This document shows positions 9,947 to 19,138 of a stretch of DNA of 64,000 bases, piece by piece. The position numbers and the translations under genes are program-made. The stretch is from the NCBI GenBank assembly GCA_019635535.1, contig JAHBZH010000001.1, forward strand, positions 1,330,995 through 1,394,994, read 5' to 3'. Within the stretch, counting starts at the first letter, position 1. Each line of letters begins with the position of its first letter. A model generated the notes under the pieces. It saw nothing but the letters and a program-made list of their open reading frames with translations. It was not told the DNA's origin and made no database searches. The stretch is from Sphingomonas sp. GTDB lineage: Bacteria; Pseudomonadota; Alphaproteobacteria; Sphingomonadales; Sphingomonadaceae.

Positions 9947-10549
9947 ATGAAGCGCAGCCATGTGCCGTTTATCGGCGCAGCCGCTTCTGCGGCGGTTCTG
10001 TTATGCAGTCCTTTACAAGCTCATGCGCAGGGCAGAGTCGAAATGACTGATGCCGGTTTCCAGAACAGGATCGATCCGGCGACAATCGATCTGCCAAATC
10101 TCGATTTCACGCCCGACCCGGACATCGAAAGCAATTACGACAAATATTATTATTTCCATCGCGCGGATGCGGATTTCGATACCGCTTATATGGATATTCT
10201 GGAATGTGACGGCTATGCGCGGGGGTTGACGCACCGCGTGCCCTACCAGCCTGTGCCCTATGCTTATGCGGGAACGATCGGCGGTGCGATCGGCGGCGCC
10301 ATCGGCAATGCCCTGGCCGACGCCATATACGGATCGGCCGAACGCCGCCGCCAGCGGCGCTACAACATGCGCACCTGCATGGGCTTCAAGGGCTACCGCA
10401 TCTACGGCCTTTCCAAGCCGCTTTGGGAGGCCTTCAATTTCGAGGAAGGCAACCGCCGGATCGATGAGGGCGAACGGCTGCGGCTCTTGCAGATTCAGGC
10501 CAGGGTCGCGTCGGGGCCGACGCCGCGCCAGGGGGAGATCGTCGAATGA
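9947..10549 (+). CDS. Secreted protein of unknown function with glycine-zipper segment
   Basis: 200 residues. I do not recognise a characterised family. A signal peptide (MKRSHVPFIGAAASAAVLL, ending at HAQA-like LQAHAQ) is followed by an acidic, Asp/Tyr-rich region (residues 40-75). A glycine-zipper stretch, AGTIGGAIGGAIGNALADAIYG, lies near residue 112, then a basic patch and a C-terminal helix rich in Arg and Leu. Glycine zippers often pack in membranes, so outer-membrane association is possible. GC content is lower than in the neighbours. The start is ATG behind a long G-run. The stop overlaps the next ATG by 4 bases, so the two are probably translationally coupled. Confidence 0.8.
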   Translation: MKRSHVPFIGAAASAAVLLCSPLQAHAQGRVEMTDAGFQNRIDPATIDLPNLDFTPDPDIESNYDKYYYFHRADADFDTAYMDILECDGYARGLTHRVPYQPVPYAYAGTIGGAIGGAIGNALADAIYGSAERRRQRRYNMRTCMGFKGYRIYGLSKPLWEAFNFEEGNRRIDEGERLRLLQIQARVASGPTPRQGEIVE

Positions 10550-11412
10550 GAAGGCTCCTTCCACTGGTCGGCGCAGTGCTGGCCCTGCTGGCCCATGTCC
10601 ATGTGGCGCAGGCGCGCGACCAGCTCGGGCAGCGCGATCCGGTCGTGATCGATCCGCAGAAGGCCTATATCTTCTTCCGGTCGAATATCCGGGCGGACCT
10701 GCGCCTGTTGCGCGAAGTGACGCCGGCGCAGGCCGAAGCGCATGCCGCGGCGCGCGAGACCGCCTTCGCGCGCGCACACGACCGGCAGCAGCGCCGCATC
10801 GTGCAATGGGAGCGCCTGCAGAGCAGCTGTCGCGACAATGCGCGGCTCGCCTATTGCGCCGATCCGCGGCCCGATGAGATGATGCGGGACGCATTCGAGG
10901 CCAGCTATCCGCCGCCGGAGATGGGCAATTTCGTGGACATCATGGGGGGGCGGCTGTTCGCCCGCGACGGCGACAATCGCGGCTATTTCATGACGCTCGA
11001 ACCGGGAGTCTACACCATCTACGGCGACATGATCGCAAGCGCCAATGGCGTTATCGGAACCTGCCTGTGCATGGGCAGCGTCACCTTCGAGGCGCGCGCC
11101 GGCGAGATCGCCGATCTGGGTGAAATCGGCTATCCCATCGCCGAGGCGATCAGGGCGGGGCGATCATATAATCCGGGCATCAGCAACCTCACGGCGATGT
11201 CGCTGACGCCTTATACCGAAAGCATGGCGAGCCCGGACCGGCTGGCTGGACATTCTATCGTGCCGGCGCGGTTCCGGGCGGCGGACAAGATGCCCAATTA
11301 TTTCGGCATATTGGTCAGCCGCATGACGCCCGTGGCGGGCGTGCTCGGCTATGAACGCGATCGGGTGATCGATGTGGCGTCGGCCGGGACGGAGACGGCG
11401 ACAAGCGACTGA
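10546..11412 (+). CDS. Secreted protein of unknown function
   Basis: 288 residues, no family recognised. The N-terminus is a signal peptide (MRRLLPLVGAVLALLAHVHVAQA). The middle has a charged helical part (residues 50-100), then a beta-rich half with LEPGVYTIYGD, reminiscent of the Gly- and aromatic-rich strands of DUF2846-type lipid-anchored proteins. Cysteines near the CLCMGSVTF segment could form a disulfide. It overlaps the preceding gene by 4 bases (ATGA) and surely belongs to the same transcript. Its product probably acts in the cell envelope together with the upstream protein; this is inference from the gene pairing. Confidence 0.8.
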   Translation: MRRLLPLVGAVLALLAHVHVAQARDQLGQRDPVVIDPQKAYIFFRSNIRADLRLLREVTPAQAEAHAAARETAFARAHDRQQRRIVQWERLQSSCRDNARLAYCADPRPDEMMRDAFEASYPPPEMGNFVDIMGGRLFARDGDNRGYFMTLEPGVYTIYGDMIASANGVIGTCLCMGSVTFEARAGEIADLGEIGYPIAEAIRAGRSYNPGISNLTAMSLTPYTESMASPDRLAGHSIVPARFRAADKMPNYFGILVSRMTPVAGVLGYERDRVIDVASAGTETATSD

Positions 11413-11434
11413 CGCACGATGCCGACGTGCGCCC

Positions 11435-12046
11435 TCAGGACCGGTAGTTGAAGCTGATGCTGATCCGGTCCCGTTTCGCCGTGCCGGGCACGACCTCGTG
11501 GCGCAGCCAGCTTTCCCAGAGGAAGACCGTGCCGGGCGCGGGCGCGGCATAGACGAAGCTCTTGAGGTCCTCCGGCGCGTCCGCCCGGCGCGGCGGGGCG
11601 GCCATCAGCATCGGCAGCCGCGGGTCCTCCAGCTTCAGCGCGCCGGCGCCCGGCGGCACCGCGACATAAAGGGTGCCGGAGACGACGCTGTGCGGGTGGA
11701 TATGGCCGCTATGCGCGCCGCCGGGCTTCAGGACGTTTACCCACAGGCTGTCCAGCTTCAGTCGCCGCCCGCCCAGATCGAAGGCGCAATCTTTCGCGAA
11801 GGCGGCGACATGGCGGTTCAGCAGCTTCACCAGATCGCCAAAGCGCGGATCGCGCAGCGGCAGGTCGTTCAGCGAGGCATAGGAAGTGTAGCCGCGATAG
11901 CCGTGCGCCCGGCTCCAGCGCTGCCCGGCCTCGTCCTGTTCGGCGAGGTCGCGGCAGGCGCCCTCCAGCTCCGCGACCAAAGCGGGATCGCCCAAAGCGC
12001 CTTCGTAGAAACGGGTGGCGAAGAGCGCGCGACCGGCCACGCTCAA
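11435..12046 (-). CDS. Putative 2OG-Fe(II) oxygenase (TIGR02466 type)
   Basis: 203 residues of the double-stranded beta-helix oxygenase class. The segment GGAHSGHIHPHSVVSGTLYV carries a His-x-His cluster expected to bind iron. FLWESWLRHEVVPG with a downstream Arg in KRDRISISFNY gives the distal His and the 2-oxoglutarate-binding Arg. Substrate unknown; relatives are often called prolyl-4-hydroxylase-like. Its start overlaps the 3' end of pth by 4 bases, so it is cotranscribed with rplY and pth. Confidence 0.82.
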   Translation of the reverse strand: MSVAGRALFATRFYEGALGDPALVAELEGACRDLAEQDEAGQRWSRAHGYRGYTSYASLNDLPLRDPRFGDLVKLLNRHVAAFAKDCAFDLGGRRLKLDSLWVNVLKPGGAHSGHIHPHSVVSGTLYVAVPPGAGALKLEDPRLPMLMAAPPRRADAPEDLKSFVYAAPAPGTVFLWESWLRHEVVPGTAKRDRISISFNYRS

Positions 12047-12618
12047 TCCTCGTCCTGCATCCTGAGCGCCACATCGCTCATGAAACGGGCGTCGTCGCCT
12101 TGGGCCAGCCGGGGCACCTCGGCGGCGATGGCGGCGAGGAGGTCGCTGAGCGGCTCGGCCTCCGCCTTGGCGTAATTGCCGAGGACGTGGCCGGTCACCC
12201 GGTCCTTGTGGCCGGGATGACCGATGCCGATGCGCACCCGGCGGAAGGCGTTGCCGATATGGGCGTCCAGCGAGCGCAGGCCGTTATGCCCCGCCGTGCC
12301 GCCGCCGGTCTTCACCTTCACCTTGAACGGCGCGAGATCGAGCTCGTCGTGGAAGGCGGTGACGTCGCCGACATCCTTCTTGAAGAAATCCATCGCGGCG
12401 CGCGCGGCGCGGCCGCTGTCGTTCATATAGGTGGCGGGCTTCAGCAGCAGGATGCGCTGGCCGCCGATCCGGCCCTGCCGGGTCCAGCCGTGAAAGGCCT
12501 TCTTCGCCGGCTCGAAATCGTGAATCTCGGCGATGGCGTCGAGCGCCATGAAGCCGACATTGTGCCGGTGCATCGCATATTGCGCGCCGGGATTGCCGAG
12601 GCCGACCCAGATCTGCAA
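12043..12618 (-). CDS. pth: Peptidyl-tRNA hydrolase
   Basis: About 191 residues. The protein recycles peptidyl-tRNA released by stalled ribosomes. The signature GLGNPGAQYAMHRHNVGF contains the catalytic-region Asn and His, and FHDELDL with GGGTAGHNGLRS completes the active site. I choose a TTG start at 12618 because translation then begins MQIWVGLGNPG, as in the family, and because a G-run precedes it. Another TTG at 12726, directly after the rplY stop, would add a 36-residue extension with no family support. Gene order rplY-pth is conserved in many bacteria. Confidence 0.95.
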   Translation of the reverse strand: MQIWVGLGNPGAQYAMHRHNVGFMALDAIAEIHDFEPAKKAFHGWTRQGRIGGQRILLLKPATYMNDSGRAARAAMDFFKKDVGDVTAFHDELDLAPFKVKVKTGGGTAGHNGLRSLDAHIGNAFRRVRIGIGHPGHKDRVTGHVLGNYAKAEAEPLSDLLAAIAAEVPRLAQGDDARFMSDVALRMQDED

Positions 12619-12726
12619 CGGAACGAAATCCCCCCAATCCTCAACGTCCGGTGCCGAGGCGGGCTGGCCCGGCACCTCGACGGTCCGCAGACCGAAGAGG
12701 GAACCGAACCAGGAAATTCGCGACAA

Positions 12727-13419
12727 TTACTCGCCGCCCTCGGAGGCTTCGGCTTCGGACTCGCCGACGGTCGGCACTTCGTCCGCCGCCGGGGCCTCTT
12801 CGCCGGCCTCGGCCGCCTCGGCCGCCGCGGCTTCCGCCGCCTCGGACTTGACGCCGGACGGGGCGACGATCGTGGCGATGGTGAAATCGCGGTCGGTGAT
12901 CGCGCTGGCCGTGCCCTTGGGCAGGGCGACGGCGCTGATGTGGATCGAATCGCCGATATCGGTACCGGCGAGATCGACGATGACGTCTTCCGGAATCTCG
13001 GCCGCGTCGCAGACCAGCTCCAGCTCATGGCGCACCGCGTTCAGCACGCCGCCGCGCTTGATGCCCTTGGAAAGCTCGTCGTTGACGAAGCGGATCGGCA
13101 CCGCGACGGTGACGGTCGCGTGCTCGGAGATGCGCAGGAAATCGACATGCAGCGGCCGGTCGGTGACCGGATGGAACTGGACGTCCTTCGGCAGGGTGCG
13201 CACCGGCTTGCCGCCGGCGTCGATCATCACCACCGAATTCATGAAGTGGCCGCCGTGCAGCATCTTCACCAGCCCCTTCTCCTCGACGTGGATCGAGAGG
13301 GGGGCTTCATTGTTGCCGTAGACGACGGCGGGGACGCGGCCTTCGCGACGCAGGACACGGGAGGCTCCCTTGCCAGCCCGTTCGCGCGTCTCGGCCGACA
13401 GCGTAAGCTGCTCGCTCAT
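12727..13419 (-). CDS. rplY: 50S ribosomal protein L25 (CTC/TL5 long form)
   Basis: 230 residues. The N-terminal L25 domain ([21 protein letters not shown]) binds 5S rRNA, and the TL5-type C-terminal domain follows. The last 50 residues are an Ala/Glu-rich low-complexity acidic tail typical of alphaproteobacterial L25. It is the first gene of the rplY-pth-oxygenase unit. The ATG follows cttggagac, a usable ribosome binding site. Confidence 0.97.
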   Translation of the reverse strand: MSEQLTLSAETRERAGKGASRVLRREGRVPAVVYGNNEAPLSIHVEEKGLVKMLHGGHFMNSVVMIDAGGKPVRTLPKDVQFHPVTDRPLHVDFLRISEHATVTVAVPIRFVNDELSKGIKRGGVLNAVRHELELVCDAAEIPEDVIVDLAGTDIGDSIHISAVALPKGTASAITDRDFTIATIVAPSGVKSEAAEAAAAEAAEAGEEAPAADEVPTVGESEAEASEGGE

Positions 13420-13531
13420 TGCATGTCTCCAAGTTGCGGGTTCGAATAAACCCCGCTCACGCCTCCAGGGATGACCATGAACGGGAAGGCGCGGCCTATA
13501 GGGGAGGAGAGGGGAAGAGGCAAGGACGGTA

Positions 13532-13562
13532 TTTCCGCCCCGGCAAGATGCCGGGGCGGAAA
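13532..13562. terminator. Perfect 14-bp hairpin after the first TraB gene
   Basis: A stem of 14 perfect pairs with a 3-base AGA loop abuts the stop codon of the 13563-14480 gene and lies upstream of rplY. The AT-flanked ends (ttt...aaa) make it a plausible terminator in either direction, mainly for the minus-strand TraB gene. Confidence 0.7.
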
Positions 13563-14480
13563 TCAGCGCGCCACGCGCTCGCTGGCGATGCCGCGCGCGG
13601 CGAGCATCGTCTGGACGCTGTCATTGCCCGCCAGATGGCCGGCGCCGACCGCCAGGAACACGGTGCCGGGGCGCTGCATCCGCTCCACGATCCAGTCCGT
13701 CCAGTTGGCGTTGCGCCGGGTGAAGAGGAGGTCGTGAACGGCGGGATCGTCGGCGCTCATCTGGTTGATCATCTCGACCAGCCGCTCGACGTCGCCGGCC
13801 GACCAGGCGGCGAGCATGGGTGCGAGCATCCGCGGCAGCTCGTCCAGATTGTCGAGCGCCTGCTGCAGCATGGCGAGCTGCTGCTCGGGAGGCAGGCTGT
13901 CGAACAGCGACAGCTGGAACTCCATCGTCTCCAGCGCCCCGATCGGAATGTTCCGTGCGCGCGCGGCGGCGGTGAGCAGCTTCTCGGTACCCTGCGCGGC
14001 ATCGATGCCGAGTTGCTGCGCCGCCAGGTTCGCCAGCGTAATCGCCACGAACCAGGGCTTGAACCGTTCGAACGCGGCCGCCGGCGCGCCGGCCGGGGCC
14101 AGCGCGCGGGCAAGCGCCGCGTTCTGCTCGGCCGTCAGCCGTTCGGACAAAGGCGGGCCGTCCTGCGTCAGCGCATGGCGCAGGACGATCGGCTGCAATT
14201 CGGCCGGATTGTCCGGAATGATCGCCTCGATCACCAGCTCGTCCGACGCATCGAAGGCGGTGCGGATCTCGTCGTTGAACCAGGGCCGCCCGTCGAGCAG
14301 GTGGAAGGTGCCGAACAGGTAGATGGTCGTGTCGTCGTCGCGGATCACCCAGAGCGCCGGATCGGCGTCGGGCAGCGGGGCGGCGACGGGCGCCGGGGCG
14401 GGCTGCGCCTGGGCGAAGGCCGGCAGCGGGCTGAAGCCGATCAGGCCGGCGGTGAGGGTGGCGAGCAAGCGACGGATCAC
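13563..14480 (-). CDS. TraB/GumN family protein, copy 1
   Basis: 305 residues with a signal peptide ([23 protein letters not shown]). The TraB/GumN family signature is present: [15 protein letters not shown] with the conserved Gly-x-x-His near residue 58, and the C-terminal [11 protein letters not shown] with a second conserved His. The family resembles Tiki-like metalloproteases; bacterial members are mostly uncharacterised. It lies directly downstream of a paralogue on the same strand, 61 bases apart. A strong hairpin follows the stop codon. Confidence 0.88.
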   Translation of the reverse strand: MIRRLLATLTAGLIGFSPLPAFAQAQPAPAPVAAPLPDADPALWVIRDDDTTIYLFGTFHLLDGRPWFNDEIRTAFDASDELVIEAIIPDNPAELQPIVLRHALTQDGPPLSERLTAEQNAALARALAPAGAPAAAFERFKPWFVAITLANLAAQQLGIDAAQGTEKLLTAAARARNIPIGALETMEFQLSLFDSLPPEQQLAMLQQALDNLDELPRMLAPMLAAWSAGDVERLVEMINQMSADDPAVHDLLFTRRNANWTDWIVERMQRPGTVFLAVGAGHLAGNDSVQTMLAARGIASERVAR

Positions 14481-14541
14481 ATCGGACTCCTGCTAAAGGG
14501 GCGACGCTATTGCGCGCGGCGCCGGAATGGCAAGCACGACT

Positions 14542-15507
14542 TCAGTCGATGCGCGCGACGGTGAAGCCGCGCGCTTCCAACATGGCCTGGACCGAATGTT
14601 CGCCGGCCAGATGCCCGGCCCCGACCGCGAACAGCACGGTGCCCGGCCGCTCCAGCCGGGCGATCAGCCAATCGGTCCAGGCCGCGTTGCGGCGGGTGAG
14701 CAGCGCATCGTAGAGGTCCGGGTTCATCGCCCGCATCTCCTCGGCGATCGATTCGACATCGCCCGAAACCCAGCCGCTCTCGTTGGGATCGAACGCCGCG
14801 CCTGCGCCGCTCGCATGGGCATCGACCATCTCCTCCAGCATCTCGCGTTGCGCGGTGAAGGACATGGAGCCGAAGAAGCTCATCTGCTCGCCGACGGTTT
14901 CCACCCCGGAAATCGGCTTGCCCCGTTCGCGGAAGGCTGCGGTCAGCGCGTCCTCCGCGCCCGACATGTTGGCCATCGCCTCCTCGATGCTGCCATCCTC
15001 CGCGTGCCCGGCGACCAGCTGGGCGACCGAAAGCGTCATCGTCGCGGCCCAGGTCTGCATCTGATCGAGCATCAGCGGCTGCAGGCCGCTGTCCGCGACC
15101 ATCGCGCGCAGCGCCGCGCGGCGGTTGGGCGACACCCGCCATTCCAGCGGCGCGGTCTTGCCCAGCATCATGGCTTGCAGCGCGGCGGGATCGGGCTGCT
15201 CCATTTCGTCGGCGGCGATCTCCAGCACCAGCTCGTCGGCTTCCCCGATCACCCTGTCCAGCGCGGCGGAGCGCCATTGCAGCTCCGGCGGCAGGATATG
15301 AACGGTGCCGAACAGGTAGATTTTCGTGTCGCCCCGGCTGAGCAGCCAGATGGCGGGACGCGGCGCACTGGCCGTGGCGGCCGGCGCCGTGACCGCGTTC
15401 GCCCGCCCCGCTTCGTCCTGCGCCAGCGCCGGCGCGGCCTGAAAGCACCAGGCGAGGATCAGCGCGAACGCACCCGTCAGCCGCGCCCAGATCGAATCGA
15501 TACGCAT
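14542..15507 (-). CDS. TraB/GumN family protein, copy 2
   Basis: 321 residues. A signal peptide (LTGAFALILAWCFQAAPALA) precedes a domain with YLFGTVHILPPELQW and [14 protein letters not shown], the same two motifs as in copy 1. Identity between the copies is moderate, highest in the last 60 residues, so the duplication looks old. The ATG at 15507 follows ggagcggg; the frame is open further upstream but without a ribosome binding site. Divergent from glyQ, with a 92-base gap that must hold both promoters. Confidence 0.88.
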   Translation of the reverse strand: MRIDSIWARLTGAFALILAWCFQAAPALAQDEAGRANAVTAPAATASAPRPAIWLLSRGDTKIYLFGTVHILPPELQWRSAALDRVIGEADELVLEIAADEMEQPDPAALQAMMLGKTAPLEWRVSPNRRAALRAMVADSGLQPLMLDQMQTWAATMTLSVAQLVAGHAEDGSIEEAMANMSGAEDALTAAFRERGKPISGVETVGEQMSFFGSMSFTAQREMLEEMVDAHASGAGAAFDPNESGWVSGDVESIAEEMRAMNPDLYDALLTRRNAAWTDWLIARLERPGTVLFAVGAGHLAGEHSVQAMLEARGFTVARID

Positions 15508-15599
15508 AACCCGCTCCGCCTTCCTTGACCCTTGCTTACCCATGCGCCAAAGCGGCGCCACCTTATTGTTGCACCCGCGAAGGCGAGAGACCGGGCTCC

Positions 15600-16460
15600 A
15601 TGGCACTGTCCTTCCAGCAGCTCATCCTGACGCTCCATCACTATTGGAGCGATCGCGGCTGCGTGATCCTCCAGCCCTATGACATGGAGATGGGCGCGGG
15701 GACTTTCCACCCGGCGACCACCTTGCGCGCGCTCGGCCCCGATCCGTGGAACGCCGCCTTCGTCCAGCCCTGCCGCCGCCCGACCGACGGCCGCTATGGC
15801 GAGAATCCGAACCGGCTCCAGCATTATTACCAATATCAGGTCATCCTGAAGCCGAGCCCGAGCGACCTGCAGGAGCTCTATCTGGGCTCGCTGGCCGCGA
15901 TCGGCGTGGATTTCACGAAGCACGACATCCGTTTCGTCGAGGACGATTGGGAGAGCCCCACGCTCGGCGCCTGGGGGCTGGGCTGGGAGGTCTGGTGCGA
16001 CGGCATGGAGGTGACGCAGTTCACCTATTTCCAGCAGATGGGCGGTTTCGATTGCAAGCCGGTCGCGGGCGAGCTGACCTACGGGCTCGAGCGGCTCGCC
16101 ATGTACATCCAGGACGTGGACAGCGTCTACGATCTCGCCTTCAACGATGCGGGCGTCACTTATGGCGACGTCTTCCACGAGAACGAGGTGCAGATGAGCA
16201 CCTGGAATTTCGAGGTGGCGGACACCGAGCGCCTGTTCGACGCCTTTAAGAAGGCGACGGCGGAATGCGAATTGTGCCTGGAGCGCAAGCTGCCCATTCC
16301 CGCCTACGAGCAGGCGATCAAGGCGAGCCACGTCTTCAACCTCCTGAACGCCCGCGGCGTCATCTCGGTCGCCGAGCGCCAGGCCTATATCGGCCGCGTC
16401 CGCGATCTGGCGAAGGGGAGCTGCCAGGCCTGGATGGAGCATCAGGGGTGGGCGGCGTGA
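15600..16460 (+). CDS. glyQ: Glycine--tRNA ligase alpha subunit
   Basis: 286 residues, the catalytic alpha subunit of the bacterial (alpha-beta)2 glycyl-tRNA synthetase, which activates glycine and charges tRNA-Gly. Class II motifs are clear: [30 protein letters not shown] at the N-terminus, and [17 protein letters not shown] in motif 2. Those stretches are nearly invariant in the family. The start is the ATG at 15600 (MALSFQQLI). The stop overlaps the GTG of glyS by 4 bases. Confidence 0.98.
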   Translation: MALSFQQLILTLHHYWSDRGCVILQPYDMEMGAGTFHPATTLRALGPDPWNAAFVQPCRRPTDGRYGENPNRLQHYYQYQVILKPSPSDLQELYLGSLAAIGVDFTKHDIRFVEDDWESPTLGAWGLGWEVWCDGMEVTQFTYFQQMGGFDCKPVAGELTYGLERLAMYIQDVDSVYDLAFNDAGVTYGDVFHENEVQMSTWNFEVADTERLFDAFKKATAECELCLERKLPIPAYEQAIKASHVFNLLNARGVISVAERQAYIGRVRDLAKGSCQAWMEHQGWAA

Positions 16461-19066
16461 GCGATTTCCTGCTCGAGCTCCTCTCCGAGGAAATTCCCGC
16501 GCGGATGCAGGACAAGGCGCGCGCCGATCTGGCGCGGCTGTTCGCGGCGGAGCTGGAGAAGGCCGGCCTCAAGGCGGGCGGGATCGTCACCTATGCGACG
16601 CCGCGCCGCCTCGCTTTGGTCGCGCGCGATCTGCCGGGCGAGACCGAGGCGGTGTCCGAGGAAGTGAAAGGCCCCCGCGCTTCCGCCCCGCCGCAGGCGC
16701 TGGAAGGCTTCCTGCGCAAGACCGGCCTCGCGCAGGAGCAACTGGTCGAGCGCGATGGCGTGCTGTTCGCGCTGATCGAAAAGCCCGGCCGCGCCACGTC
16801 CGCCGTGCTCGCCGAGGCGATCCCCGCCATCGTGCGCGCCTTCCCCTGGCCGAAGTCGATGCGTTGGGGCGAAGCCTCGCTCTCCACCGAAAGCCTGCGC
16901 TGGGTGCGTCCCTTGCAGGGCATCGTCGCCCTGTTCGGCGACGACGTGGTCGATTTCGAGATCGCCGGCATCCGTTCCGGCGCCGCCACGCTCGGCCACC
17001 GCTTCCACCATCCCGGCCCGATCACGATCGGCGGCGCGCACGATTATGTCGAGAAGCTGCGCGCCTGCCATGTGATCGTCGATCAGGAGGAGCGGAAGGA
17101 ACTGATCCGTCAGGGCGCGGCCAAGGCCGCCGGATATGCTGACGTGTTTCCCGACGAAGCCCTGGTGGCCGAAAATGCCGGGCTGACGGAATTGCCGGTG
17201 CCGCTGCTCGGAAAATTCGATCCCGCGTTCCTCGAGGTTCCGCCCGAAATCATCCAGCTCACGATGCGAATTAATCAGAAATATTTCGCATGCGGCAAGG
17301 ACGGTGAACTTTGGTCGCACTTCGTGTTCGTCTCGAACATCGAATCCAGCGATCCTTCAGCTATCGTCGCCGGCAACGAGAAGGTCCTCGCCGCCCGCCT
17401 CGCCGACGCCCGCTTCTTCTGGGAGCAGGACGTGAAGGTGCCGCTGGAGCAGCAGGCGGAGAAGCTCTCGCAGATCGTCTTCCACGAAAAGCTCGGCACC
17501 GTCGCCGACAAGGTCGAGCGCGTCGCTAGGCTGGCGCGCTGGCTGGTCGAGGAGGGGATCGTAAAACCCTCTCCCCTTGCGGGAGCGTCAGGCCGCCCGT
17601 CCCCCGGACGGGCTGAGGGCAGCCGGGGGCTGTCCTCACCTGACGCTGGTCGACTCGCCGAAGGCGAGCGGGGTGAGGGAAAGGCGGGCGAAGGACAGGC
17701 CCTCACCCTCCCACCCGGCGCTGCCGGGCGGGCCCCTCCCTCTCCCGCAAGGGGAGAGGGGCTAAACCTCGCCGACCTCGCCGAACGCGCCGCGCGGCTC
17801 GCCAAGGCCGATCTCGTCACCGGCCTGGTCGGCGAGTTCCCGGAATTGCAGGGCGTCATCGGCGGCCACCTCGCCCGCGCCCAGGGCGAACCGCCGGAAG
17901 TCGCCGACGCGATCCGCGACCATTACAAGCCGGTCGGCCAGGGCGACGACGTGCCCACCGCGCCGGTCACGGTGGCGGTGAGTCTGGCGGACAAGCTGGA
18001 TACTCTCGTCGGCTTCTTTACGGAGGACATGCCCCCTACTGGATCAAAGGATCCTTTTGCGCTTCGCCGCGCAATGCTGGCCTTGGTCCAAATCGTTGTG
18101 GCAAACGGCCTCCGGCTTCGCGCCAAGGACCTTTGGTTTGAGAGTCGAAGCCAGTTTATCGAGCAGATAAGAGACAAGGCAGTTGCAGATCTCTGGCCGG
18201 CTATCTTGGACAATCATGAGAGGGCTCGAGATGTGGCAGCCGAACTGGCAGCCATCGAAAAAGGACCTGTGCATCACGTTGCGGCGATCTGGCGCGAGAT
18301 GGAAGAACAGGCCGGCACGCTGAGCCTTACGGAAGACCAGGCAAAGGACTTGGCCGCAGCGTACGTCGCTCGTGAGAGTCAGCTACTCTATGGATCAAGC
18401 ATTCCCGTATACGATGAGCTGTCTCGGTTTCTCGCCGACCGCCTCAAGGTCCAGCAGCGCGAGGCCGGGGTCCGGCACGACCTGATCGACGCGGTGTTCG
18501 CGCTCGGCGGGGAGGACGATCTCGTCCGGCTGCTCGCGCGGGTGAAGGCGCTGCAGTCCTTCGTCGAGACGCCCGAGGGCGCCGATCTCCTCGCCGGCTA
18601 CAAGCGCGCGGCGAATATCCTGAAGAAGGAGGGGTGGCCTTCCACACCCTCTCCCATTTCGGGAGAGGGTCGACTCGTCGAAGGCGAGCGGGGAGAGGGA
18701 ATGGTGGGCGAGGAACAGGCCCTCACCCTCCCACCCGGCGCTGCCGGGCGGGCTCCTCCCTCTCCCGCAAGGAGAGAGGGGCAAAAAGGGAACAAATCCC
18801 TTTCCTACACGCCCGAAAATGCGGAAGCTGCCCTCATCGCCGCGCTCGATTCGGCCGGGCCGCGTGCCGAGGCAGCGGTGGCGGCAGAGGATTTCGAGGG
18901 GGCGATGGCGGCGCTGGCTTCGCTGCGCGCGCCCGTGGATGCGTTTTTCGACAAGGTGACAGTCAATGATCCCGATCCCGACAAGCGCGCCGCGCGCCTC
19001 GATCTGCTCGCCCGGATGCGCGACGCGGTGCATCGCGTCGCCGATTTCTCTCGGATCGAGGGCTGA
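16457..19066 (+). CDS. glyS: Glycine--tRNA ligase beta subunit, enlarged by two repeat insertions
   Basis: 869 residues, clearly longer than the roughly 700-residue alphaproteobacterial norm. The GTG start overlaps the glyQ stop (GTGA) and gives [17 protein letters not shown], the family N-terminus. The beta subunit binds tRNA-Gly. Recognisable segments include PMRWG-like [24 protein letters not shown] and [16 protein letters not shown]. Two low-complexity Gly/Pro/Arg-rich inserts interrupt it at about residues 371-435 and 731-775; both are copies of one palindromic DNA repeat, and both keep the frame. A third stretch (bases about 17995-18432, residues 513-658) has codon use unlike the rest. 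The frame is intact throughout, and the gene is presumably essential, so the inserts must be tolerated. Confidence 0.96.
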   Translation: MSDFLLELLSEEIPARMQDKARADLARLFAAELEKAGLKAGGIVTYATPRRLALVARDLPGETEAVSEEVKGPRASAPPQALEGFLRKTGLAQEQLVERDGVLFALIEKPGRATSAVLAEAIPAIVRAFPWPKSMRWGEASLSTESLRWVRPLQGIVALFGDDVVDFEIAGIRSGAATLGHRFHHPGPITIGGAHDYVEKLRACHVIVDQEERKELIRQGAAKAAGYADVFPDEALVAENAGLTELPVPLLGKFDPAFLEVPPEIIQLTMRINQKYFACGKDGELWSHFVFVSNIESSDPSAIVAGNEKVLAARLADARFFWEQDVKVPLEQQAEKLSQIVFHEKLGTVADKVERVARLARWLVEEGIVKPSPLAGASGRPSPGRAEGSRGLSSPDAGRLAEGERGEGKAGEGQALTLPPGAAGRAPPSPARGEGLNLADLAERAARLAKADLVTGLVGEFPELQGVIGGHLARAQGEPPEVADAIRDHYKPVGQGDDVPTAPVTVAVSLADKLDTLVGFFTEDMPPTGSKDPFALRRAMLALVQIVVANGLRLRAKDLWFESRSQFIEQIRDKAVADLWPAILDNHERARDVAAELAAIEKGPVHHVAAIWREMEEQAGTLSLTEDQAKDLAAAYVARESQLLYGSSIPVYDELSRFLADRLKVQQREAGVRHDLIDAVFALGGEDDLVRLLARVKALQSFVETPEGADLLAGYKRAANILKKEGWPSTPSPISGEGRLVEGERGEGMVGEEQALTLPPGAAGRAPPSPARREGQKGNKSLSYTPENAEAALIAALDSAGPRAEAAVAAEDFEGAMAALASLRAPVDAFFDKVTVNDPDPDKRAARLDLLARMRDAVHRVADFSRIEG
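17567..17760. repeat. Palindromic repeat element, copy A, inside glyS
   Basis: The element is bounded by a perfect 19-bp inverted repeat (17567-17585 and 17742-17760, ccctctccccttgcgggag). The right 114 bases (17648-17761) match copy B at 18668-18781 almost base for base. It adds about 65 residues to GlyS in frame, including the peptide [19 protein letters not shown]. The reverse strand is also open through it. Confidence 0.9.
18647..18780. repeat. Palindromic repeat element, copy B, inside glyS
   Basis: It starts with a short hairpin (ccctctccc/gggagaggg, 18647-18669) and continues with the 114-base core shared with copy A. The core is read in the same frame, giving the same peptide [19 protein letters not shown]. 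It lies between the conserved segments [11 protein letters not shown] and [14 protein letters not shown] of GlyS, a likely surface linker. Confidence 0.9.
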
Positions 19067-19094
19067 GTCCATTTGGGAAAGAGGGGCCGCCCCC

Positions 19095-19122
19095 CGACGT
19101 AGCGTCAGGTTAGTCAACTTCC
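19095..19122 (+). repeat. 28-bp dispersed repeat, copy 1 (glyS-ppdK gap)
   Basis: The sequence cgacgtagcgtcaggttagtcaacttcc occurs three times in the window with one or two changes (also 52506-52533 and, inverted, 63967-63994). It is preceded by a C-run and contains TCA(A/G)-spaced TCAAC direct repeats. It lies 17 bases before the ppdK ATG, so it is part of the ppdK leader. Confidence 0.75.
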
Positions 19123-19138
19123 GGAGGGCCACGGGCCG

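Noticed and set aside
12619..12726. Annotating the longer peptidyl-tRNA hydrolase starting at the TTG at 12726
   Set aside because: The extra 36 residues match nothing in the family, while the TTG at 12618 gives the exact conserved start MQIWVGLGNPG.
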